A DNA stretch of 64,000 bases from contig NZ_VUNA01000004.1 of the NCBI RefSeq assembly GCF_009695905.1, positions 62,001 through 126,000 of the forward strand. Direction: 5' to 3'. A program made the translations under genes and the position numbers. Below, in pieces: positions 1 to 8,415 of this stretch (position 1 is the first letter of the stretch; each line of letters opens with the position of its first letter). Below the pieces are notes generated by a model, which had not been told where the DNA came from, did no database searches, and saw only the letters and a program-made list of their open reading frames with translations. This DNA is from Mogibacterium kristiansenii (GTDB lineage Bacteria; Bacillota; Clostridia; Peptostreptococcales; Anaerovoracaceae).

Positions 1-282
1 GAACTCCCGGAGGAGACGGATGTTGTCATCCAGAATTTCCACCATTTTCTTGCAGAAGCGCAGTTCACGAATCTTTCGGACGACCTCGTGGGTTTCCCGA
101 CCTAAATAGCGCCGCTTGCCACCCTTCTTAAGACAATAATAGTAAGGTGTTCCTTTGCGAAGACTGGATTGTAAGAGAATTCCATCGTAAGCGGAGAGGC
201 TTCGCATTTTCTTTTGATACTGTCGTTTGAGCTGTCGGTGATCGTTCAAAGCCAAGAGGCAGATTTTTTTGTAATCATTCAT
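1..282 (-). CDS. hypothetical protein, N-terminal part only
   Basis: An ATG at 282 on the minus strand, preceded by GGAAGG, opens 94 codons without a stop up to the window edge, so the C-terminus is missing. The product is strongly basic, begins MNDYKKICLLALNDHRQ and has a Tyr- and Lys-rich stretch (YYYCLKKGGKRRYLG, about residues 47-61) followed by what looks like an amphipathic helix. I recognise no domain and assign no function. Its upstream region carries a 16-nt element (minus strand, near 340-357) that recurs upstream of the pilus operon at 6130-6145. Confidence 0.6.
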   Translation of the reverse strand, partial: MNDYKKICLLALNDHRQLKRQYQKKMRSLSAYDGILLQSSLRKGTPYYYCLKKGGKRRYLGRETHEVVRKIRELRFCKKMVEILDDNIRLLREF

Positions 283-337
283 AGTGGACCTTCCTTTCCT
301 GTTTCAGAATTATTCTCTTATCATTATGACAGAAAAA

Positions 338-360
338 AATTTCCCCTTCAGTACACATTT
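338..360 (-). promoter_or_regulatory. upstream element shared with the pilus operon
   Basis: Read on the minus strand this stretch contains GTGTACTGAAGGGGAA followed by a T run and CATAAT. The same 16 nt, then a T run, then CATAAT, occur on the plus strand from 6130 upstream of the pilin gene. CATAAT could be a -10 box in both places. No inverted partner arm is visible here, unlike at 6087-6145. Confidence 0.4.
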
Positions 361-398
361 ATCGAGAAAAATCGAGAAATCTAGGTTAGAAGACAGAA

Positions 399-723
399 AT
401 TGACGATGAAACCCTGGTTTTTTAGTGTTTATCGTCAATGCTCATGAAAGAACAAGGCAGTATTAGAGTTGAGAGCTAAATAGAAACGGAAGAATTGACG
501 ATAAGGGGTTCTTTTATGGGGCTTTGACGTCAATTGCTTTTGTTTTGAAAAGCAGCGAGCGGAGATTTCAATAGAAGAAAAGAGAGAGTTGACGATGAAG
601 ACTTGATTCTGAGGGCTTCATCGTCAACTTTTCAAAAAAAGTATTACTTTATTAGAGCAGCTAAAACGCCATTGAATTAGAATTGACGTTGGGAGGCGGT
701 TTCCCGGAGTTTCATCGTCAATT
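399..723. repeat. array of four TTGACGATGAA hairpins, about 94 bp apart
   Basis: Four inverted repeats begin at 399, 494, 588 and 682, a spacing of 95, 94 and 94 bp. Each is 41-42 bp, with left arm resembling TTGACGATGAA and right arm its complement. The third is a perfect 14-bp stem (587-600 with 616-629). Loops and the 52-54 bp between hairpins are not conserved, so this is not a CRISPR. It fills most of the 667-bp gap between the left-edge gene and the hemerythrin-like gene; 724-949 shows nothing else I can name. It is distinct in sequence from arrays A-F but has a similar layout. Confidence 0.75.
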
Positions 724-949
724 TGCACGAAAGACGGCCGGGAAAATGACAAAGGGCGGCCGGGTGAAGCGACCAAAGCCGGCAGAATCCCCGGGTCCAG
801 CCGCCTCGGGCACATCACCGGCTGTTCATGGAACGCACATGAAACAGTTACGGATTCCGGAAGTTCAGATGATACAATGACCGTACCGAGGAGGGGGCGC
901 CGGAGTGTAGGGTATTCCGGCAGAGGTCTTCTCTGGTGGAAAGGAGAAA

Positions 950-1453
950 ATGAAGAAGATGAATAATCTGAACATTCTGAAATTGGAAAACGCCGTGCTG
1001 CAGAAGCAGATCGATGTGGTACGGAGAAATATACGCGCCGGGCAGAACCGGGATCTTACACGGGAAGAAGTAGAAATTCTGAGAGGTGTGGGCGAACATT
1101 ATGCCAAGAAGTGGGATGTTCTGTATCCGATGCTGAAGAAGGGATACGGGGCTGCCGGCTGGGTGAAGCAGATGAAAATGGAAGAGGATGAAATCGTCGC
1201 GGAATTGCGTTCCCTGGTGCGCTTCCCGGATAAGGAGGAGTGGGAAGAGAAGGTGGAAGCGGTGCTTCGAAAGATGGAACGTATGATTTACGAGGAAGAC
1301 TACATGCTCTATCCGAACTGCCTGCAGTTTTTCCGGAGGGGCGAAGGTATTTGGATGAACCGGAGCGACCGGGATGGGTATGCGAACTACCGGGCGCTCC
1401 GGACTAAAGTCGTAAGGTACCGGAGGGCGCTGCAGCAGCGAAGCTTTCGATAA
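950..1453 (+). CDS. hemerythrin-like / DUF438-like protein
   Basis: A 167-residue protein starting after AAAGGAG at ATG 950. The central part (about residues 45-115) has the pattern of the hemerythrin-like segment of DUF438 proteins: EHYAKKWDVLYPMLKKGYG, then a helix with MEEDEIVAEL, then MERMIYEEDYMLYP. Only some of the expected metal-ligand histidines are present (His at residue 48), so binding of a diiron centre is doubtful. No N-terminal DUF438 domain or PAS domain is attached. It stands alone, followed by a terminator. The assignment rests on motif resemblance only. Confidence 0.55.
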   Translation: MKKMNNLNILKLENAVLQKQIDVVRRNIRAGQNRDLTREEVEILRGVGEHYAKKWDVLYPMLKKGYGAAGWVKQMKMEEDEIVAELRSLVRFPDKEEWEEKVEAVLRKMERMIYEEDYMLYPNCLQFFRRGEGIWMNRSDRDGYANYRALRTKVVRYRRALQQRSFR

Positions 1454-1504
1454 AAAAAGATGGGAAGGCATTCGGCGTCCGAGCGGACAACGGATGAGGA
1501 GTGT

Positions 1505-1533
1505 AACCGGTGGGGAAACCTGCCGGTTTTTTT
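1505..1533 (+). terminator. factor-independent terminator
   Basis: AACCGG at 1505-1510 pairs with CCGGTT at 1523-1528 and is followed by a T run. It ends the hemerythrin-like gene. Confidence 0.7.
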
Positions 1534-1708
1534 AGGGATGAAAGCGTGCAACATCACTGCTAAAACGGGAAATCTCGAGATTCATGCAAAAAGTTCAGAT
1601 AAAAAACAGAGGTAAACCAATTTTTAGTGCAAAAAATCTTTAGAATTACTTGAAAAATAAGGAAGATATGTTATCCTTAATACAAATGTTTTTAAATATT
1701 GGAGGAGC

Positions 1709-2404
1709 ATGATGAACGAGGAAACCAAACGCTCCTGTGTGGACTGCGGTGTATACAACTGTCACACGCGGGACAAGGAATATCCGGACTTCTGCCTGAC
1801 CACGGAATTGACGGACGAGGAAAGAGCGGAAGTGTGGAAGCTGTACGAGGAGCCGGAGAATCAGAAGGCGTCGGTAGTATCCGCTCAGATTGAATCGGAT
1901 TTTTACCTGCGATACACTCGGGTGCAGGAAATCGTAGCTTTTGCAAAACGGATGGGCTATCACAAGATCGGAATTGCCACCTGTGTGGGTCTGATTGAGG
2001 AAAGCCGGATTTTTGCCCGGATCCTTCGGAAGAACGGATTCGAAGTGGTAGGCGCCGTGTGCAAAGTGGGTTCTTTTGAGAAGACCAAGGTGGGCGTCCC
2101 GGAAGAGGACACCCGGATTACCGGTCCGATTATGTGCAATCCGATTATGCAGGCGAAAATCATGAACCGGGAGAAGACGGATTTCAACGTGATCGTGGGG
2201 CTATGCGTGGGACACGACAGTCTTTTCTATAAATATGCGGATGCCCTGTGCACCACCCTGGTAACCAAAGACCGGGTGATGGGTCACAATCCGGTGGCGG
2301 CGCTGTACCAGGCGAAAGCGTACTACAAGCGTCTCAGCAACGAGCCGATTGCGGCGTATCCGGAGGACGTAAACCCGAAACAGCCGGAAGCTTCTGCGAG
2401 ATAG
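1709..2404 (+). CDS. DUF1847 metal-binding protein
   Basis: A 231-residue protein beginning at ATG 1709 (or the adjacent ATG 1712) after GGAGG. Residues 10-29 carry four cysteines (C10, C13, C18, C29), the N-terminal cysteine cluster typical of DUF1847 proteins and probably a metal site. Further cysteines sit in IATCVGL, AVCKVG, IMCNP and GLCVGHDS. The family is common in anaerobes and lacks an established function. It is 25 bp upstream of yhbY in the same direction, but I see no evidence of a functional link. Confidence 0.75.
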   Translation: MMNEETKRSCVDCGVYNCHTRDKEYPDFCLTTELTDEERAEVWKLYEEPENQKASVVSAQIESDFYLRYTRVQEIVAFAKRMGYHKIGIATCVGLIEESRIFARILRKNGFEVVGAVCKVGSFEKTKVGVPEEDTRITGPIMCNPIMQAKIMNREKTDFNVIVGLCVGHDSLFYKYADALCTTLVTKDRVMGHNPVAALYQAKAYYKRLSNEPIAAYPEDVNPKQPEASAR

Positions 2405-2429
2405 CGATTTTATTTTTGGAGGAGAGAGG

Positions 2430-2741
2430 ATGCTGACAGGAAAGCAGAGAGGTTATTTGAAAAAACTGGCGCAGACCGTGCAGCCGGCGGTAATCGTCGG
2501 CAGAGCCGGAGTGACGGATGCGGTGATGCAGACCATCGATGAATATCTGACCGCCAATGAGCTGCTGAAAGTGGCCATTCAGGAGGGTGCAGAATTGGAG
2601 GCCAAGGAGACCGCCAATCAGGTTGCGGATGAGCTAAAAGCAGATTTCGTCCAGGCCATCGGCCGGCGGTTCGTGCTTTACCGGAGAGCAAAGGATCCGG
2701 CGAAGCGGAAGATTACACAGCGCATGCAAGACGAGATGTAG
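2430..2741 (+). CDS. yhbY: YhbY-type ribosome-associated RNA-binding protein
   Basis: A 103-residue protein made up of one CRM (YhbY) domain. It starts MLTGKQRGYLKKLA and has the family signature VIVGRAGVTDAV at about residues 21-32, which corresponds to the GxxG-type RNA-binding loop region. Homologues associate with pre-50S ribosomal particles. The start is set by GGAGGAGAGG just upstream of ATG 2430. It follows the DUF1847 gene closely and is probably co-transcribed with it. Confidence 0.9.
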   Translation: MLTGKQRGYLKKLAQTVQPAVIVGRAGVTDAVMQTIDEYLTANELLKVAIQEGAELEAKETANQVADELKADFVQAIGRRFVLYRRAKDPAKRKITQRMQDEM

Positions 2742-2801
2742 TTTCCCGGCGGAGACTGCGGGATCGTTGCAGGATATTTTTACTTGAGGAAGGAGTTAGA
2801 A

Positions 2802-3650
2802 ATGCACAAGATTGTACTGAAGAAACAGCTCAGCCACGATATGTTCTGGATTGAGTTCGAGGCACCTTTTGTTGCAAAGAAAGCGAAACCGGGACAGTTC
2901 ATTATTTTCCGCGTGGATGAATACGGGGAAAGAGTTCCGATTACCATGGCGGGAACAAATAAGGAGACGGGAACCGTAACCCTGATTTTCCAGGCAGTGG
3001 GAAGAAGCACCATGCTGCTGTCCCAGCTGGAAGTAGGCGATTACATTCAGGACGTGGTTGGACCGCTGGGAAAACCGACCCACATGGAGGGCCTGAAGAA
3101 GGTCTGCGTGGTTGGCGGCGGTACCGGAAACGCACTGGCATACCCGGTGGCAAGAGGTCTTGCGGAAGCCGGCGTGAAGGTGGACATGGTTTCCGGATTC
3201 AAAACCGAGGAGCTGATTGTGCTGAAGGAAGAGTTTGAAGAAGCGGTAGATAATTTCTACCTGATGACGGACGACGGTTCTGCCGGCGAGAAGGGGTTCA
3301 CCACCACGAAGCTGGAGGAACTGATTAAGGCCGGAAACGATTACGATGAAGTCATCACCGTTGGACCTCCGATCATGATGAAGTTCGTCAACGAGGTGAC
3401 TAAGCCTTACGGAATCAAGACCATCGCATCTCTCACGGCGCTGATGATCGACGGAACCGGAATGTGCGGCGGATGTCGAGTTTCCATTAACGGCGAGACC
3501 AAGTATGTCTGCGTAGACGGACCGGAATTCGATGCGGCAGCGGTAGACTGGGATGTACTCATTGCCCGCAATGCATATTACCACGAAGAAGAGAAGGAAG
3601 AACGGGATCATATCTGCCGACTGACAGGAGGTGTAAGACACTATGAATAA
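2802..3650 (+). CDS. nfnA: NfnA: NADH-dependent reduced ferredoxin:NADP+ oxidoreductase, small subunit
   Basis: A 282-residue ferredoxin-NADP reductase-like protein. An FAD-binding barrel (residues 1-100) is followed by a nucleotide-binding fold with VGGGTGNA at about 104-111. A C-terminal [2Fe-2S] site has Asp near 218 and Cys222, Cys225 and Cys237 (DGTGMCGGC). I chose ATG 2802 over the upstream TTG at 2784 because AGGAAGGAG is correctly spaced. With the overlapping nfnB it forms the flavin-based electron-bifurcating transhydrogenase that couples NADH and reduced ferredoxin to NADP+ reduction in the cytoplasm. Confidence 0.9.
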   Translation: MHKIVLKKQLSHDMFWIEFEAPFVAKKAKPGQFIIFRVDEYGERVPITMAGTNKETGTVTLIFQAVGRSTMLLSQLEVGDYIQDVVGPLGKPTHMEGLKKVCVVGGGTGNALAYPVARGLAEAGVKVDMVSGFKTEELIVLKEEFEEAVDNFYLMTDDGSAGEKGFTTTKLEELIKAGNDYDEVITVGPPIMMKFVNEVTKPYGIKTIASLTALMIDGTGMCGGCRVSINGETKYVCVDGPEFDAAAVDWDVLIARNAYYHEEEKEERDHICRLTGGVRHYE

Positions 3651-5025
3651 TCAGATGACAAAGACACCGATGCCGTCTCAGGAACCGGATGTCAGAAATA
3701 AGAATTTTAAGGAAGTTGCTCTGGGATACACCGAGGAGATGGCGGTAAACGAAGCGCAGCGTTGCCTCAATTGTAAAAACAAGCCTTGCGTGACAGGATG
3801 TCCGGTAAACGTACGGATTCCGGAATTCATCGCAAAGGTAGCCGAGGGGGATTTTGCCGGTGCCTATGAAGTGATCACTTCCACCAACTCCCTGCCGGCA
3901 GTGTGCGGCCGTGTATGCCCGCAGGAAACCCAGTGCGAAGGAAAGTGCGTTCGCGGAATCAAGGGCGAGCCGGTTGCTGTAGGCAGACTGGAGCGTTTCG
4001 TAGCGGATTGGCACAGAGAGCACATCGGCAATGATAAAGTAGAAAAAATCCCATCCAACGGCAAGAAGGCTGCCGTTGTCGGTGCCGGCCCGGCCGGACT
4101 GACCGCTGCCGGTGATCTGGTGAACAAGGGATACGAAGTAACCGTTTTCGAGAGTCTCCACAAAGAGGGCGGCGTGCTGGTATACGGAATTCCGGAATTC
4201 CGTCTGCCAAAGGATATCGTGGCATACGAAATCGACACCCTGCGGAAGAAGGGCGTCACCTTCTACCACAACGTGGTAGTGGGCAGATCCCTGGATATCC
4301 AGGACCTGTTCGATGAGGGATACGACGCTGTATTCGTCGGTACCGGTGCCGGCCTTCCGAAGTTCATGAACATCGAAGGCGAGAACCTGGTAGGCGTATA
4401 CTCCGCCAACGAGTATTTGACCCGAATCAACCTGATGAAGGGCTACCTGGACGAGTACGACACTCCGATCAAAAAGCACAAGCAGGTTGCGGTTGTAGGC
4501 GGCGGAAACGTTGCCATGGACGCAGCAAGATGCGCTAAAAGAATGGGCGCTGAGGTCCATGTAATTTACCGGAGAGGCAGAGATGAGATGCCGGCTCGTG
4601 CCGAGGAAATCGAGCACGCAGAGGAAGAGGGCATTCAGTTCCACCTGCTGAACAACCCGGTTCGCATTCTGGGCGACGAGAACAACTACGTAAGCCAGAT
4701 CGAGTGCATCAAAATGGAACTGGGCGAGCCGGATGCTTCCGGACGTCGCAGACCGGTTGCCATTGAGGGTTCCGAGTTTACTTTGGACGTAGACGGTGTC
4801 ATCATGGCTCTGGGTACCAGCCTGAACCAGCTCATCGTGGATACCACCGAAGGACTGGACGAAAACGCACGCGGCGGCATTCAGATTGATGAAGAAACCG
4901 GTGCTTGCACCAGAGAAGGCGTGTTCGCCGGCGGTGATGCGGTAACCGGCGCTGCCACTGTAATCAAGGCCATGGGCGCCGGCAAACTGGCGGCTGCTCA
5001 CATGGACGAGTATATGCAGAAATAG
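3643..5025 (+). CDS. nfnB: NfnB: NADPH-binding subunit of the bifurcating transhydrogenase (GltD-like)
   Basis: A 460-residue protein of the glutamate synthase small subunit family. The N-terminus has two cysteine clusters (C41, C44, C49, C53 and C88, C92, C98, C102) for [4Fe-4S] centres. These are followed by an FAD site (VVGAGPAGLTAAGDL) and an NADPH site (VVGGGNVAMDAAR). It overlaps nfnA by 8 bp, and this pairing is the reason to prefer NfnB over a free-standing glutamate synthase subunit. The gene ends at a strong terminator, after which array A begins. Confidence 0.9.
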   Translation: MNNQMTKTPMPSQEPDVRNKNFKEVALGYTEEMAVNEAQRCLNCKNKPCVTGCPVNVRIPEFIAKVAEGDFAGAYEVITSTNSLPAVCGRVCPQETQCEGKCVRGIKGEPVAVGRLERFVADWHREHIGNDKVEKIPSNGKKAAVVGAGPAGLTAAGDLVNKGYEVTVFESLHKEGGVLVYGIPEFRLPKDIVAYEIDTLRKKGVTFYHNVVVGRSLDIQDLFDEGYDAVFVGTGAGLPKFMNIEGENLVGVYSANEYLTRINLMKGYLDEYDTPIKKHKQVAVVGGGNVAMDAARCAKRMGAEVHVIYRRGRDEMPARAEEIEHAEEEGIQFHLLNNPVRILGDENNYVSQIECIKMELGEPDASGRRRPVAIEGSEFTLDVDGVIMALGTSLNQLIVDTTEGLDENARGGIQIDEETGACTREGVFAGGDAVTGAATVIKAMGAGKLAAAHMDEYMQK

Positions 5026-5051
5026 AATGACGAGTCCTTTAAGTGGACTTC

Positions 5052-5092
5052 GCAGGCTGCCCCAGGGGGATCTGGGGCAGCCTGCTTTTTTT
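5052..5092 (+). terminator. strong factor-independent terminator of nfnAB
   Basis: GCAGGCTGCCCCAG at 5052-5065 pairs with CTGGGGCAGCCTGC at 5072-5085, followed by seven T. Array A starts 33 bp later. Confidence 0.9.
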
Positions 5093-5125
5093 GTCTCGGC
5101 AGGCCGTTGGGCATTCGGGCCGGGA

Positions 5126-5955
5126 GACGTGGTGCTTGGCGACGAAGGAATAAGGGCTAGCGGGGAGAGGCGCACCACGTCCGGCCCGCCGTCGGCCCCA
5201 ATTGTTCGAGGGACGTGGTGCTCGCCGACGAAGGAATAAGGGCTAGCGGGGAGAGGCGCACCACGTCCGACCCGCCGGCGGTCCCAATTGTTCGAGGGAC
5301 GTGGTGCTCGTCGACGAAGGAATGAGGGCTAGCGGGGAGAGGCGCACCACGTTCGGCTCGCCTCGGGTCCCTTGGGTTCTGGAGACGTGGTGCCCGTCGA
5401 CGAAGGAATAAGGGCTAGCGGGGAGAGGCGCACCACGTCCGGCCCGCCGGCGGCCCCAATTGTTCGAGGGACGTGGTGCTTGGCGACGAAGGAATAAGGG
5501 CTAGCGGGGAGAGGCGCACCACGTCCGGCCCGCCGGCGGCCCCAATTGTTCAAGGGACGTGGTGCTCGTCGACGAAGGAATAAGGGCTAGTGGGGAGAGG
5601 CGCACCACGTCCGACCCGCCGGCGGCCCCAATTGTTCGAGGGACGTGGTGCTCGCCGACGAAGGAATAAGGGCTAGCGGGGAGGGAGGCACCACGTCCGG
5701 CTCGCCGGGGACCCCTAGGGCTCTGGGGACGTGGTGCTTGGCGACGAAGAAACAAGGGCTAGCGGGGAGGGAGGCACCACGTCCGGCTCGCCGGGGACCC
5801 CTAGGGCTCTGGGGACGTGGTGCTCGCCGACGAAGAAACAAGGGCTAGCGGGGAGAGAGGCACCACGTCCGGCTCGCCTCGGGTCCCTTGGGTTCTGGAG
5901 ACGTGGTGCCCGTCGACGAAGAAATAAGGGATTGCGGGGAGGGGTGCACCACGTC
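5126..5955 (+). repeat. array A: ten palindromic units, exact 86-bp period
   Basis: Units start at 5126, 5212, 5298, 5384, 5470, 5556, 5642, 5728, 5814 and 5900, every 86 bp. Each is 56 bp: left arm GACGTGGTGC, a 36-bp interior, and right arm GCACCACGTC (GCACCACGTT in unit 3). The interior core reads ACGAAGGAATAAGGG then CTAGCGGGGAG with few changes. The 30-bp inter-units fall into at least three sequence classes: CGGCCCGCCGGCGGCC..., CGGCTCGCCTCGGGTC... and CGGCTCGCCGGGGACC.... No gene lies here; the open frames through the array are by-products of the repeat. It is the largest of six related arrays in the window. It occupies most of the 1.2-kb gap between nfnB and the pilus operon. Confidence 0.9.
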
Positions 5956-6086
5956 CGGCCCGCCGGCTGCCCATCGCAGACCCAACCGGGCCAGAAAGAA
6001 GAAAACGGTTAGATTAGCACGCAAATAATACTCTAATACAACTAGTAAATATTTTTAATCCCGAAAAACCGAATAATAAGTTTAAG

Positions 6087-6150
6087 ATTCCCCTTTTCAG
6101 TACCCATTCATGCCGGATGAAAACAAACGTGTACTGAAGGGGAATTTTTT
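6087..6150 (+). promoter_or_regulatory. long hairpin with T run upstream of the pilus operon
   Basis: ATTCCCC (6087-6093) and TTCAGTAC (6096-6103) pair with GTACTGAA (6131-6138) and GGGGAAT (6139-6145). This makes a 15-bp stem with a 2-nt bulge and a 27-nt loop, followed by TTTTTT. It resembles a terminator or attenuator 60 bp before the pilin start. Its right arm contains the 16-nt element shared with the left-edge gene, and CATAAT follows at about 6157, which may instead be a -10 box. Whether it ends readthrough from array A or controls pilus expression cannot be told from sequence. Confidence 0.6.
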
Positions 6151-6212
6151 ATGTGCCATAATATCCCCACAGCAAATGCAAAGTCATCGATTTAAGTTCT
6201 AAGGAGGGAAAA

Positions 6213-7667
6213 ATGAAAAAAGAAAAACGGGCCAACGGCCCCCACACAGTGACCGGAGGGCCGGCCAATCACACCGAAGGTCCGGCCAATCACACCGGAG
6301 GTCCGGCCAATCACACATCACACAGAATACGGGCAGGCCTGCTGGCCGTCTGTCTGACTTTGGGCGCGGCAATCCCAAGCGGCGCATGGGCTGCGGGAAA
6401 GGACCCTCGTCAGGCGGTTTCCGGTGACGAAGCCACCCTGACCATGGGCAAAATCCTCACGGCCAACCATGCCGGAAAATTTCCGGGTACTTTGCGGAAC
6501 GTGAAGTACAAGCTGACGGCGGTACGAGGTTTTGACAACGCCAACGAAAGCACCGGCGCCAGCGGAAAGCCCATTGCGGCGGAGAATATGCCTATGCCGG
6601 AAGCGTCTGCAGCAGAACACCATCAGGTAAAAGTAAACGGCACCAATGCCGAGATTACGGTGGGAGATTTTCAGACGGCGGAGCGGGACAGCGACACGAA
6701 GAAGAGCCGCGTGACCCCGGTGAAAATCAAGTTCCGCCGGGCCGGCTATTATCTGTATAAGCTCACGGAAGAAGGCTCCGACCCGGAGAAGGTGCCGGGT
6801 GTCACATACGATGACCACAGTTATTTTGTGGCCGTTTACGTAACAAACAAAACCGACGATGCGGGAAACACGGAGGATGGCGTATATGTGCACAATATTA
6901 CCTCCTATCGGAATGAATCCGGCAAGGAAAATTATCAGCCGAATCTCTCGGACATCTCCGGAATCACCGACAACGGCGGAAGCGATGCCACGGAAAACGT
7001 CAGGGAAAATCTGGCAAAAGTCGGAACATCCGACGGCGAGCATCCAAACCGGCTGGAAGCCTATCGCTTCTGGAATGACGCCCACGTCCAGGACCTGGTA
7101 ATCACCAACAACGTCAAAGGAAATCTGGGGGACCGGAATAAAGCCTTCGAATTTCAAGTAAAGCTGTCCGGATTGGAGCCGGGAACCGCTTACACCACGG
7201 AGGAAGCGGCGGCGGATACGGGAGACCGAACCGACGACGGGGTGAATGTGGTACGGGCATCGGTGGGAACAATTCAAGGGAAGACCCTCGTTTCCGACGA
7301 TTCCGGAAAAGCAGAATTCACCGTTCGTCTGAAGGACGATGAAAAATTTGTTCTGAACGGGCTGCCGGTTTCCGCATCGTATCAGGTAACGGAGCAGGCC
7401 AGCGACCATATCGCTTCCTACCGAATCAGCGGTTCCGGAAAAACACCGGAAATTCAGAACAAGATGAAGGATAACGACATCAAGGACAAAGCACTGAGCA
7501 CCGAAGCGGAACGCGTGGATGAGGCGGACGGAACCGTCACGGTGGCCTTTATCAATGAGCGAAATCTGGCAACCGTCACCGGCGTAGCGGAGAGCACCGG
7601 ACCGGCGGCACTTCTGGCTATCGCGGCAGCCGGCGCTATTGCCACACGCCGCCGGAAATATGAATAG
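6213..7667 (+). CDS. major pilin, FctA/Spy0128-type isopeptide domains, sortase substrate
   Basis: A 484-residue secreted protein. Unusually, about 40 residues precede the hydrophobic signal sequence (residues 41-60, ending GAWAA). They include three copies of GGPANHT encoded by a 21-bp tandem repeat at 6255-6316. Two pilin isopeptide domains follow. The first has the family pattern FRRAGYYLYKLTEE...VTYDDHSYFVAVYV (about 165-215). The second begins GNLGDRNKAFEFQVKLSG. The C-terminus has a sorting signal in which VTGV replaces LPXTG, then a hydrophobic stretch and RRRKYE. It begins an operon with a class B sortase and a SipA-like protein, and is probably the pilus backbone. Confidence 0.85.
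   Translation: MKKEKRANGPHTVTGGPANHTEGPANHTGGPANHTSHRIRAGLLAVCLTLGAAIPSGAWAAGKDPRQAVSGDEATLTMGKILTANHAGKFPGTLRNVKYKLTAVRGFDNANESTGASGKPIAAENMPMPEASAAEHHQVKVNGTNAEITVGDFQTAERDSDTKKSRVTPVKIKFRRAGYYLYKLTEEGSDPEKVPGVTYDDHSYFVAVYVTNKTDDAGNTEDGVYVHNITSYRNESGKENYQPNLSDISGITDNGGSDATENVRENLAKVGTSDGEHPNRLEAYRFWNDAHVQDLVITNNVKGNLGDRNKAFEFQVKLSGLEPGTAYTTEEAAADTGDRTDDGVNVVRASVGTIQGKTLVSDDSGKAEFTVRLKDDEKFVLNGLPVSASYQVTEQASDHIASYRISGSGKTPEIQNKMKDNDIKDKALSTEAERVDEADGTVTVAFINERNLATVTGVAESTGPAALLAIAAAGAIATRRRKYE
6255..6316 (+). repeat. three 21-bp tandem repeats inside the pilin gene
   Basis: Copies at 6255-6275, 6276-6296 and 6297-6316 encode GGPANHT, EGPANHT and GGPANHT, ahead of the signal peptide. Copy number could change by slippage without shifting the frame. 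Confidence 0.85.
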
Positions 7668-8415
7668 ATCCGAGGAGAGCCGGGAACTGGATCGTTGGAA
7701 TCGCCGCGTACGGCGAAGCATCCGGGCGGACCGCATCGTCTCATGGATGCTGAAATGGTTCGTGCTGACCTTGCTGATCATGGTGGGCTTTTCCTACTAC
7801 GACATGTATCGATTTACCCGGGCGGGAATCGACGGAGTGGCGTATCGGGATTTTGCGGCTTTGCGGCAAATTAATCCCGATGTGGCCGCCTGGCTCACTT
7901 TGGATGGAACCCATGTGGACCATCCGGTGGTGAAGGGAACGGATAATTTCGAATATTTGGACCGGGACTTCTACGGAAAAACCTATGCCGGCGGCACCCT
8001 GTTTCTGGACGAGCAATGCCCCAAGGATTTCGCCCAAGGATACCAGCTCATTCACGGCCACCATATGGCCGGAGGTGCCATGTTCGGCGACCTGAAGAAG
8101 TATTTGGACAAGAATTTCTTCCATAAAAACAAAAGGGGTCAGCTGCTGACACCGAAGGGCCGATACGATTTGGAGATTATCGGGGCAGGCATATTCGATG
8201 CCTATGATTCCAAAATCTACAGCATAAACGGAAAGAAGAACCGCCCCATGGAATCCTTCCGCCGGTGCAGGCGGAAACGGCCGGTCCGCGGGAAGTTCCG
8301 GGACCGGCTCCTGTGCCTGTCCACCTGCTCCGGAGATATGGACGACCGGAGGATCGTGGTGTTCTGCCGAATGACGGAACCGGAAGAGTCTCATACGGAA
8401 GGAAGAAAAGAATGA
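7660..8415 (+). CDS. srtB: class B sortase, pilus-associated
   Basis: A 251-residue membrane-anchored transpeptidase. One membrane segment (about residues 31-47, WFVLTLLIMVGFSYY) precedes the sortase domain. The catalytic His lies in LIHGHHMAGG (about 130-139), the catalytic Cys is C222 in LCLSTCSGD, and the Arg is in DDRRIVVF. I chose ATG 7660, which overlaps the pilin stop, over 7639. Residues 190-215 are unusually Arg-rich for this family and could mark a short divergent or rearranged stretch. As in the streptococcal FCT pilus loci, a class B sortase beside FctA pilins and a SipA-like protein probably polymerises the pilus. Confidence 0.85.
   Translation: MNRSEESRELDRWNRRVRRSIRADRIVSWMLKWFVLTLLIMVGFSYYDMYRFTRAGIDGVAYRDFAALRQINPDVAAWLTLDGTHVDHPVVKGTDNFEYLDRDFYGKTYAGGTLFLDEQCPKDFAQGYQLIHGHHMAGGAMFGDLKKYLDKNFFHKNKRGQLLTPKGRYDLEIIGAGIFDAYDSKIYSINGKKNRPMESFRRCRRKRPVRGKFRDRLLCLSTCSGDMDDRRIVVFCRMTEPEESHTEGRKE

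Noticed and set aside
683-880. 65-codon frame over the fourth hairpin
   Set aside because: No ribosome site, low-complexity product, and it starts inside the hairpin array.
3559-5178. 539-codon antisense frame opposite nfnB
   Set aside because: It lies wholly opposite a well-supported gene and carries no known motif; high GC at third codon positions opens long antisense frames.
5126-5955. CRISPR array
   Set aside because: Units are 56-bp palindromes and the 30-bp intervals fall into a few repeated classes, not unique spacers. No cas genes are in the window. The same holds for arrays B-F and for 399-723.
5027-6012. Open frames of 60-93 codons on both strands through array A
   Set aside because: They repeat with the array and have no ribosome sites or recognisable domains. 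The same applies to frames through arrays B, C, D, E and F.
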